A stretch of 5,169 bases of DNA from contig DOVG01000275.1 in the NCBI GenBank assembly GCA_003520205.1, forward strand, positions 1 to 5,169. Direction: 5' to 3'. A program made the translations under genes and the position numbers. Position 1 is the stretch's first letter. Every line of letters starts with the position of its first letter. The stretch comes from Lachnospiraceae bacterium (GTDB lineage: Bacteria; Bacillota; Clostridia; Lachnospirales; Lachnospiraceae). Below are positions 1 through 5,169 of this stretch, in pieces. The notes beneath the pieces are model-generated. The model searched no databases. It was given only the letters and a program-made list of their open reading frames with translations, and was not told where the DNA came from.

Positions 1-752
1 TCATAAAGGTTGTTACAGCAGCAAAGTTTAGAAAATCATTCTTTATTATAGAGCTTCCAGAATATAAAGTTCCAAGCTTAAAGTTTGCATTCTTCTCAAT
101 GCTTGAGCGTGGTAAGGCTTATATCATTAAAGCAGGAACTATAATACTTGTATGTAATACAGTTGTTCAGATAATGCAGTCATTTAACTGGAGCTTCCAG
201 GTAGTAGAAGAAGGACTTGAAGATACATCTATACTTGCATCTATATCAAGACCATTTGCTTATCTGCTTATTCCTATCGTAGGTGTAGCAGCTTGGCAGC
301 TTGCAGCAGCAGCTATAACAGGTTTCATAGCAAAGGAAAATGTAGTAGGAACTATAGCAACTGTTTATGCTATAACAAATCTTGTTGATCCAGATGAGTT
401 AGAGCTTGTAGGTGAAGGAAATGCAGTTGCAGTAGCTATGGGAATTACAAAGGTAGCAGCTCTTGCATATCTTCTCTTTAATCTGTATACACCACCTTGT
501 TTCGCAGCTCTTGGTGCCATGAACTCAGAAATGCAAAGTAAGAAATGGTTATGGGGTGCTATAGGACTTCAGCTCGCAACAGGATTTACAGTTGGATTCC
601 TTGTATATCAGATAGGTACATTAATAACAACCGGAACTATAGGTGCCGGATTCCTTGGTGGACTTCTTGCAGTAATCTGTTTTGCTATAATAATTACATC
701 AATAGCAATCAGAAATAAGAAGCAAATAGCATTAGAGTACAAGATGTCATAG
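1..752 (+). CDS. feoB: Ferrous iron transport protein B (FeoB), C-terminal part, 5' truncated by the window edge
   Basis: The first complete codon is at base 3 and the frame stays open to TAG at 750-752, giving 249 residues of a protein that begins upstream. FeoB is the inner-membrane Fe(II) transporter with an N-terminal GTPase domain, which is not in the window. Visible here is the second Gate-type membrane region: IELPEYKVPSLK leading into MLERGKAYIIKAGTII, then WQLAAAAITGFIAKENVVGT, which carries the conserved GFxAKE motif (partial residues about 107-112), then NLYTPPCFAALGAM with the conserved Pro-Cys region. Several hydrophobic segments follow and the end is basic (RNKKQ). The doubled proline before Cys resembles the clostridial FeoB form as I recall it. 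The ATG at base 99 is an internal methionine, not a start, because conserved FeoB sequence precedes it in frame. A terminator follows 32 bases after the stop, so feoB ends its transcription unit and is probably unrelated to the genes downstream. Confidence 0.93.
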   Translation, partial: IKVVTAAKFRKSFFIIELPEYKVPSLKFAFFSMLERGKAYIIKAGTIILVCNTVVQIMQSFNWSFQVVEEGLEDTSILASISRPFAYLLIPIVGVAAWQLAAAAITGFIAKENVVGTIATVYAITNLVDPDELELVGEGNAVAVAMGITKVAALAYLLFNLYTPPCFAALGAMNSEMQSKKWLWGAIGLQLATGFTVGFLVYQIGTLITTGTIGAGFLGGLLAVICFAIIITSIAIRNKKQIALEYKMS

Positions 753-784
753 GCATCTGCATTCATATATTGAATCCCTAATAG

Positions 785-818
785 AAAGATCTGTCTTTGT
801 AATAAAGGCAGATCTTTT
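785..818 (+). terminator. Rho-independent terminator after feoB
   Basis: A 14-bp stem pairs AAAGATCTGTCTTT (785-798) with AAAGGCAGATCTTT (804-817), with a single G-U pair and a 5-base loop GTAAT. The 3' arm runs into TTTT (815-818), so the T tract is short and partly inside the stem. Its place shortly after the feoB stop fits termination of that gene. Confidence 0.8.
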
Positions 819-847
819 GCAATGTGCGCCTTGCGGCGCACATTGCA
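818..847. repeat. Perfect GC-rich inverted repeat abutting the feoB terminator
   Basis: TGCAATGTGCGCC (818-830) pairs perfectly with GGCGCACATTGCA (835-847) around a 4-base loop TTGC, a 13-bp stem. It starts on the last T of the preceding terminator. No T tract follows on either strand, so it is not a canonical terminator by itself. Its GC-rich core stands out from the AT-rich surroundings. It may strengthen termination, block 3' exonucleases, or be a copy of a dispersed palindromic element; one window cannot decide. Confidence 0.6.
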
Positions 848-880
848 GATGTTGTAAGAAAAAGCTGATAGAAATATGTG

Positions 881-910
881 TTGACAAGATAACACTGTTA
901 TGTATATAAT
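881..910 (+). promoter_or_regulatory. Sigma-A type promoter of the tetR-family gene
   Basis: A perfect -35 box TTGACA (881-886) and a perfect -10 box TATAAT (905-910) are separated by 18 bases. Transcription is expected to begin near base 917, giving a leader of roughly 70 bases before the ATG at 986. The spacer is almost filled by the palindrome at 889-901, so a bound repressor would directly block RNA polymerase. Confidence 0.85.
889..901. promoter_or_regulatory. Probable TetR-family operator, copy 1 (autoregulatory)
   Basis: ATAACA-C-TGTTAT is a perfect 13-bp palindrome lying between the -35 and -10 boxes of the regulator's own promoter. A copy differing at two central bases lies at 1687-1699, before the ABC genes. 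Location and symmetry fit a dimeric TetR-type repressor site; binding itself is inferred. Confidence 0.75.
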
Positions 911-933
911 GCTACTCATACAAGTAGAAGGTA

Positions 934-968
934 AGTTTAGAGTCCAGTTAATTAGAAACTTCTAAACT
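934..968 (+). other. Possible stem-loop in the tetR leader
   Basis: AGTTTAGA (934-941) is complementary to TCTAAACT (961-968), with a small internal dyad AGTT (946-949) / AACT (957-960). The outer stem ends 5 bases before the AAGGA ribosome binding site (974-978). The pairs are AT-rich and weak, so this could be chance, a leader hairpin, or an extra protein-binding dyad. Confidence 0.25.
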
Positions 969-985
969 AGGTTAAGGATTACAAT

Positions 986-1639
986 ATGCAAAATGAGAAG
1001 GAAACAAAAAAGAAGCTTCTTGAAAGTGCTATGAAGGAGTTTACTGAAAAGGGTTATATGAAGGCTTCTCTCAGAAATATATGCAAGGATGCGGGTGTTA
1101 CTACAGGTGCTCTTTATTTTTTCTTCAAGGATAAGGAGGATCTCTTCGGAAATCTTGTAGGTGAACCTTTGAGAAATCTTGAAAAAGTTATCGAGGATCA
1201 TTTTACAGAAGAGGTAGCAGCATCGATAAAGCTTTCACGTGGAGAGATAGATATATCTGAAGTAGCGTCTGTCGAAGGTTTGGAAGATGATATGGAAGTA
1301 GCAAGAATGGTTATCCAATGTATCTTCACGAATAAGAAAGCATTTGATCTGCTCCTTACAAAAGCACAGGGTTCTGTCTACGAAAATATACAGGATCATA
1401 TGGTCGATCTTGTCGAGAAGCACTATACAATAATGTATATAGTGATGAGGGGATACAAGGATAAAAAGGAACTTACGAAAGAAGATAAGTTTATTATACA
1501 CTGGATGTCCCATGACCAGATAGATATATTTATTCATATTGCGACTCACTGTAAGACTCAGAAAGAGGCTGAAGAGCAGATGAAGAACATGATGGCTTAT
1601 ATGGTTGGTGGATGGTTTGGAGTAATAAATTCACAATAA
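986..1639 (+). CDS. TetR/AcrR-family transcriptional regulator
   Basis: This 217-residue protein has normal TetR-family length. The N-terminal DNA-binding domain spans about residues 5-54: helix 1 (TKKKLLESAMKEFTEKGY), the helix-turn-helix SLRNICKDAGVTTGALYFFF (28-47), and the usual KDKEDLF that follows it. The remaining 160 or so residues are mostly helical, as in the ligand-binding and dimerisation half, which varies between members and so does not reveal the ligand. The ATG at 986 has AAGGA (974-978) seven bases upstream and places the HTH at the standard distance from the N-terminus. A palindrome inside its own promoter and a near-identical one before the ABC genes suggest that it represses itself and the transporter until a ligand binds. 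Role by family is a local repressor of efflux or export; an activator role is less likely given the operator position. Confidence 0.92.
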   Translation: MQNEKETKKKLLESAMKEFTEKGYMKASLRNICKDAGVTTGALYFFFKDKEDLFGNLVGEPLRNLEKVIEDHFTEEVAASIKLSRGEIDISEVASVEGLEDDMEVARMVIQCIFTNKKAFDLLLTKAQGSVYENIQDHMVDLVEKHYTIMYIVMRGYKDKKELTKEDKFIIHWMSHDQIDIFIHIATHCKTQKEAEEQMKNMMAYMVGGWFGVINSQ

Positions 1640-1646
1640 AAAGAAC

Positions 1647-1670
1647 ATGGCCTGGCTATAACCGGGCCAT
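1647..1670. terminator. Hairpin between the regulator and ABC genes (weak or reverse-facing terminator)
   Basis: ATGGCCTGG (1647-1655) pairs with CCGGGCCAT (1662-1670) with one G-U pair and loop CTATAA. On the + strand it is followed by AAAAAA, not T's, so it is a poor forward terminator. On the - strand it is followed by TTCTTTTT, the pattern of a terminator for leftward transcripts, yet no leftward gene is visible. It may attenuate read-through from tetR into the ABC genes. Confidence 0.5.
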
Positions 1671-1685
1671 AAAAAATGATAAACG

Positions 1686-1700
1686 CATAACGGTGTTATG
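1686..1700. promoter_or_regulatory. Probable TetR-family operator, copy 2 (ABC genes)
   Basis: CATAAC-GGT-GTTATG is an inverted repeat with 6-bp perfect arms. Its inner 13 bases match the operator at 889-901 in 11 positions, and both are followed by GT. It lies 33 bases before the ABC ATPase start. No convincing -35/-10 pair is visible here; CATATT (1705-1710) is only a weak -10 candidate, so the exact promoter of the ABC genes is unresolved. Confidence 0.72.
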
Positions 1701-1721
1701 TGAACATATTTACATATAAAT

Positions 1722-1726
1722 GGAGG
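1722..1726 (+). promoter_or_regulatory. Ribosome binding site that decides the ABC ATPase start
   Basis: GGAGG lies only one base before the ATG at 1728 but seven bases before the ATG at 1734. The second spacing is normal, so 1734 is preferred as the start. Confidence 0.8.
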
Positions 1727-1733
1727 AATGGAA

Positions 1734-2435
1734 ATGTTTGTTGAGGTATCTAATATCAAGAAAAGCTATGGTGAAGGAGGCAGCTTTGTTCAGGTATTAA
1801 AAGGTATAACTGTCGGAGTTGAAAGAGGAGAGATGTGTGTTATACAGGGAACATCAGGTTCCGGAAAATCAACGCTGCTTAACTGTATTGGCGGTCTGGA
1901 TGAGGCAGATACAGGTTCTATTAAGATAGACGGTAGAGAAATAGTTGGTCTTAAAGGTGAGAAGCTTTCTGATTATAGAAGAGATAATCTAGGATTTATA
2001 TTTCAGTTCTATAACCTGATTCCAAATCTTACGGTAAAAGAAAACATTCAGGTATGTGAGTACCTGACAAAAAATGCATTAGATATGGATGAGCTTCTGG
2101 AAGTACTTGGATTAACTGAACATCAGAACAAATTTCCATCACAGCTATCAGGTGGACAGCAGCAGAGATGCGCTATAGCAAGAGCTCTGATCAAGAATCC
2201 AAAGCTTCTTCTATGTGATGAGCCTACAGGAGCTCTTGATTCGAAAACCTCCCGTGATATTCTGATTCTAATGGAGAAAATCAATAAGCAGTATGGAACA
2301 ACTATGCTGATAGTAACACATAATAATTCCATAAAGAATATGGTGGATCATGTTATTTATATAAAAGATGGTGAGATATCAAAGAACTATATAAATGAGG
2401 TCAAAGTACCAGCCAGAGAATTGGAGGACCTGTAA
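1734..2435 (+). CDS. ABC transporter ATP-binding protein, MacB/LolD/SalX type
   Basis: This is the cytoplasmic ATPase that powers the permease encoded next to it. From the ATG at 1734 it has 233 residues, typical of this subfamily. All ABC motifs are intact: Walker A GTSGSGKST (39-47), Q-loop glutamine 91 in FIFQFYNLIP, signature LSGGQQQR (138-145), Walker B LLLCDE (158-163) with catalytic Glu163, D-loop GALD (166-169), and switch His196 in IVTHN. The FQFYNL Q-loop and the DEPTGALDS sequence are characteristic of ATPases paired with FtsX-like permeases (MacB, LolD, lantibiotic and antimicrobial peptide exporters), which usually work by mechanotransmission rather than by classic alternating access. 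The gene follows a putative operator and ends one base before the permease start, so the two are surely cotranscribed. The alternative ATG at 1728 would add only two residues. The substrate cannot be predicted from this subunit. Confidence 0.93.
   Translation: MFVEVSNIKKSYGEGGSFVQVLKGITVGVERGEMCVIQGTSGSGKSTLLNCIGGLDEADTGSIKIDGREIVGLKGEKLSDYRRDNLGFIFQFYNLIPNLTVKENIQVCEYLTKNALDMDELLEVLGLTEHQNKFPSQLSGGQQQRCAIARALIKNPKLLLCDEPTGALDSKTSRDILILMEKINKQYGTTMLIVTHNNSIKNMVDHVIYIKDGEISKNYINEVKVPARELEDL
2423..2427 (+). promoter_or_regulatory. Ribosome binding site that decides the permease start
   Basis: GGAGG lies inside the last codons of the ATPase gene, nine bases before the ATG at 2437. This supports 2437 as the permease start over the in-frame ATG at 2395, which has no comparable site before it and would overlap the ATPase gene by 41 bases. 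Confidence 0.8.
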
Positions 2436-2436
2436 G

Positions 2437-5169
2437 ATGCAAAGAATACTAAGAAAAAGAGTTATCAGAGATCTTAAGCAGAATTTCTTCAGATATTTTG
2501 CGCTTGGTCTTATGATAGCAATGGGAATCTTTTTGGTTGTAACTATTGTAGGTTCAGCTGAGACACTTACAAATGGTACTGAAGAAATGGCAGAGGAGAC
2601 AAATCTTGAGGATGGAGAGTTTGAGGTTTTTGTTCCGCTGTCTGATAAAGATAAAGACGGAATCAGGGATATGGGAATAGATCTGGAAGAGCAGTTTTAT
2701 TTTGATTATCAAAGAGATGATGAGGATAAGAGCACTGTCAGGATATTCAAGGTTCGCGATAAGATAAATAAGATTCACTATATAGAGGGTAATGAGCCAT
2801 CAGATGAAGATGAAATAGTTATTGAAAAAAGATATGCTGAGGTGCATGACCTGAATGTAGGAGACTTTTTTGATCTGATGGATAAAAAATATAAGATAAG
2901 TGGTATTGGAGTTGTTTCCGATTATGATGGTCCATTTAAAGAGATATCTGACACCTCCTGCAATTCAAAAACATTTGGACCGGTATTTATTACCGATGAA
3001 GCATATGACGATTATAAGACAGGGAATAAGATTCAGAAATCAGAGGATTATCTGTATGCTTATAAGCTCGGAAATGGTAAAACTCATGACGATATAAATA
3101 ATTATCTTAAGGATCTGAAGATAGATGCATCACAGGTAGATGACGAGCTGTTTCAGGAATACTGGGATAGAACAGGAGGTGTTGAAGAGGAATTAAGAGA
3201 TGCTGTAAAGAAGCTTCGTGATGCAACAGAAGATGTAAGAGATGGACTGGATGAACTGTCAGATAATAATGATGATATAAATGATGCAACAGAGGAACTT
3301 TTTGATGCTTACCTGGAGCAGACTTCGGGTGCACTTAAGGATTATGGTATGGATGGCGAGCTTACAGAGAGTAACTATGAGAATAAGCTGGACAGCCTGA
3401 TTGAGACAAATGACAGTGCCATGATGAGAGCAGTTCTCGAGGATGCGAAGAATCAGTTATCTGATTTGCAGGATTATAAGGATGGACTTGCTGAATATAC
3501 TGATGGGGTAGATGAACTTCACGATGGTCTGGAGGATATGTCAGACGGAGTAGAGGAACTGGATGAGTCTGTAGATGATGCATTGGAAGAATTTGATTTT
3601 GAATTATCAAATCTCACAAGCTTTATAAAATATGAGGATAACCCAAGAATATTTGCAACTAAGAATGATAAAATAGTAGATATAGAGGTGGGAATTATAG
3701 CCGGAGTTATTATATTTATCCTTCTTGCATATGTTATATCTGTATTTGTAGTTCACAGTATAGAGAGTGAAAGTAGTATCATAGGAACACTTTATTCAAT
3801 GGGAGTCACAAAAAATGACCTGCTGCTGCATTATATAACACTTCCAGTAGTGGTGTCATTTATTGCCGGACTTACGGGAGTATTGGTTGCCGCAACCGGA
3901 GTTATGGCACCTATGATAGCTGAAAGTTCATATGCTTACTTCTCGATACCTGTATTTAGTTTCAAAATACCTGCTTATCTCTGGGTTTATTCTGTAGTGG
4001 TTCCTCCGGTAATCGCGATAATAGTAAATGTACTCGTAATCAGAAGCAAACTAAATAAAACAGCGCTTTCCCTTATCAGAAATGAAGTTAAACAAAAGGG
4101 CGTGAAAAAAGTAAATCTTAAAAATATGAATTTTGTTTCTGCTTTCAGATTAAGACAGATGCTAAGGGAAATCAGATCTACACTGGCTGTTGTTCTTGGA
4201 ATGTTTCTATCGCTACTGATATTTATGTTATCTGTAAACTGTTATGTGCTTTGTTCAAACCTGGCGAAGGATTATGAAAATGATACAAAATTCGAGTATA
4301 TGTACACTCTTAAGTATCCGGAGAAAGAAGCTCCTGAAGATGCGGAAGCAGCGTATATGTATACCTGTAAGAAGTTTACAATGGGATATAACTTTGATGT
4401 AACGATTCTTGGTATAGATGATGATAATCCTTACTTTGATGTTGAGACAGAGGACAGCAAGATGGATGTTGTAGTATCATCAGCATTTGCTGAAAAGTTC
4501 AGACTAAGGAAGGGTGAAGAATTCACGCTTACGGATGAAGATAAAGATATTAAGTACGCATTTTCAGTAAAAGAGATAACAAAGTATTCCTCAGGTTTCT
4601 ACATCTTCATGGATATAGATATAATGAGAGAAATGATGGGAGAGTCAAGTGATTATTACAATGCTTTATTTTCGGATAAGGAGATAAGTATAGATCCGGG
4701 AAGAGTATACTCTACCACCACAAGAGAAGATATAGTAAAAGGTGCATCTGTTTTCACGGATCTCATGATGCCAATGGTTTACACGATTTCTTTTGCTTCG
4801 GCAGCGATATTTTGTGTGGTAATGTATCTGATGATGAAGGTAATGATAGACAGGAGTGCTTATAACATATCACTTATTAAGGTATTTGGATTTAATCGAA
4901 AAGAGATTAAGAAGCTCTATCTGGATGGAAACTTCTATATAATAGCAATAGGAGCTCTTATATGTATTCCACTTTCCAAGCTCATAATGAATAAGATGTT
5001 TCCGTTTATGATATCAAATGTTACGTGCGGACTTAATGTTAAAGCTCCTTTTATATACTTTGTTGTTATATACTTAGTTATTATTGTTCTTTATTTAGTA
5101 ATCAATAATTTACTTGTAAGAAGGCTGAATAAATTCACGCCGGCAGAGGTACTGAAGAACAGAGAGTAG
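2437..5169 (+). CDS. FtsX-like ABC transporter permease with a long coiled-coil extracellular insertion
   Basis: This 910-residue membrane protein is the partner of the preceding ATPase and stops on the last base of the window. Its layout is a duplicated FtsX/MacB-type permease. A basic N-terminus leads to membrane segment 1 (about 20-40), then a large acidic extracellular domain (about 41-415), then segments 2-4 (about 416-440, 468-492, 512-535) with the FtsX-type cytoplasmic motif IIGTLYSMGVTKNDLL. Segment 5 (about 582-605) opens the second half, followed by a smaller extracellular domain (about 606-775) and segments 6-8 (about 776-802, 833-850, 872-891) with the matching motif ISLIKVFGFNRKEIKKLY. 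The C-terminus FTPAEVLKNRE is typical of the family. The first extracellular domain contains two heptad-rich stretches (about 249-300 and 331-389), predicted to form an antiparallel coiled-coil. The DGxxEL pattern recalls YhgE/Pip-type proteins. Membrane limits are estimated by eye. Substrate unknown: peptide or drug efflux and lipid or lipoprotein handling are all possible. Confidence 0.9.
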   Translation: MQRILRKRVIRDLKQNFFRYFALGLMIAMGIFLVVTIVGSAETLTNGTEEMAEETNLEDGEFEVFVPLSDKDKDGIRDMGIDLEEQFYFDYQRDDEDKSTVRIFKVRDKINKIHYIEGNEPSDEDEIVIEKRYAEVHDLNVGDFFDLMDKKYKISGIGVVSDYDGPFKEISDTSCNSKTFGPVFITDEAYDDYKTGNKIQKSEDYLYAYKLGNGKTHDDINNYLKDLKIDASQVDDELFQEYWDRTGGVEEELRDAVKKLRDATEDVRDGLDELSDNNDDINDATEELFDAYLEQTSGALKDYGMDGELTESNYENKLDSLIETNDSAMMRAVLEDAKNQLSDLQDYKDGLAEYTDGVDELHDGLEDMSDGVEELDESVDDALEEFDFELSNLTSFIKYEDNPRIFATKNDKIVDIEVGIIAGVIIFILLAYVISVFVVHSIESESSIIGTLYSMGVTKNDLLLHYITLPVVVSFIAGLTGVLVAATGVMAPMIAESSYAYFSIPVFSFKIPAYLWVYSVVVPPVIAIIVNVLVIRSKLNKTALSLIRNEVKQKGVKKVNLKNMNFVSAFRLRQMLREIRSTLAVVLGMFLSLLIFMLSVNCYVLCSNLAKDYENDTKFEYMYTLKYPEKEAPEDAEAAYMYTCKKFTMGYNFDVTILGIDDDNPYFDVETEDSKMDVVVSSAFAEKFRLRKGEEFTLTDEDKDIKYAFSVKEITKYSSGFYIFMDIDIMREMMGESSDYYNALFSDKEISIDPGRVYSTTTREDIVKGASVFTDLMMPMVYTISFASAAIFCVVMYLMMKVMIDRSAYNISLIKVFGFNRKEIKKLYLDGNFYIIAIGALICIPLSKLIMNKMFPFMISNVTCGLNVKAPFIYFVVIYLVIIVLYLVINNLLVRRLNKFTPAEVLKNRE
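3481..3564 (+). repeat. Four degenerate 21-bp tandem repeats encoding heptads DGLAEYT, DGVDELH, DGLEDMS, DGVEELD
   Basis: Units start at 3481, 3502, 3523 and 3544, each beginning GATGG or GACGG. At protein level they are consecutive heptads (permease residues 349-376) with Asp-Gly at the first two positions and hydrophobic residues at positions 3 and 6. They lie in the second coiled-coil arm of the permease. The DNA copies have diverged, so this is an old or selected repeat rather than a recent expansion. Confidence 0.7.

Noticed and set aside
99..101. ATG as a feoB or separate gene start
   Set aside because: Conserved FeoB sequence (IELPEYKVPSLK) continues in frame upstream of it to the window edge, so it is an internal methionine.
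608..919. Reverse-strand open frame of 103 codons overlapping the feoB end and the intergenic gap
   Set aside because: It is antisense to real feoB sequence, runs through both hairpins and the tetR promoter, and shows no recognisable domain or convincing start context.
1715..1720. TATAAA as the -10 box for the ABC genes
   Set aside because: Transcription would start at about 1727, after the ribosome binding site, which would leave the ATPase without its GGAGG.
2395..2397. Upstream ATG for the permease, adding 14 residues
   Set aside because: It lies inside the ATPase gene without a ribosome binding site; the ATG at 2437 has GGAGG at proper spacing and gives a normal basic N-terminus before membrane segment 1.
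2900..3097. Forward 65-codon open frame in another frame inside the permease gene
   Set aside because: It lies wholly within the well-supported permease reading frame and has no recognisable features.
3481..3564. Tandem repeats as a CRISPR or other non-coding array
   Set aside because: The repeats are in frame, have no spacers and encode heptads within an intact gene.
3107..3610. Two reverse-strand open frames rich in His, Leu and Pro
   Set aside because: Their composition is the mirror of the acidic GAT/GAG-rich coiled-coil coding region on the + strand; they are shadows.

Overview
The window is AT-rich, with heavy use of ATA, AGA and GAT codons, very acidic extracellular protein segments and strong GGAGG ribosome binding sites. 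Together with a clostridial-style FeoB C-terminus (the NLYTPPCFAALGAM motif), this points to a low-GC Gram-positive, most likely a Clostridia member such as a Lachnospiraceae (Butyrivibrio-like) bacterium. That placement is inferred from sequence style, not from a database match.

Layout, all genes on the + strand. (1) Bases 1-752 hold the 3' end of feoB, the ferrous iron transporter; its GTPase domain and first membrane segments lie upstream of the window. (2) The 233-bp gap at 753-985 holds an intrinsic terminator for feoB (785-818), a perfect GC-rich hairpin abutting it (818-847), and a strong sigma-A type promoter (TTGACA, 18 bp, TATAAT) whose spacer contains a perfect palindrome. (3) Bases 986-1639 encode a TetR-family repressor. 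(4) The gap at 1640-1733 holds a hairpin and a second copy of the palindrome. (5) Bases 1734-2435 encode an ABC ATPase of the MacB/LolD/SalX type. (6) Bases 2437-5169 encode its FtsX-like permease of 910 residues, which stops on the last base of the window. The ATPase and permease genes are separated by one base.

The three downstream genes read as one self-contained regulated module. The TetR protein probably binds the inverted repeat ATAAC-N3-GTTAT, found once inside its own promoter and once just upstream of the ABC genes, so a ligand would derepress both the regulator and the transporter. The permease is unusual in having a long acidic heptad-repeat insertion in its first extracellular domain, predicted to form a coiled-coil hairpin. 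The substrate and inducing ligand cannot be told from the sequence. Efflux of a toxic or membrane-active compound, or export of a lipid or peptide, are the family-based possibilities. I see no tRNA, rRNA, CRISPR array or mobile element.
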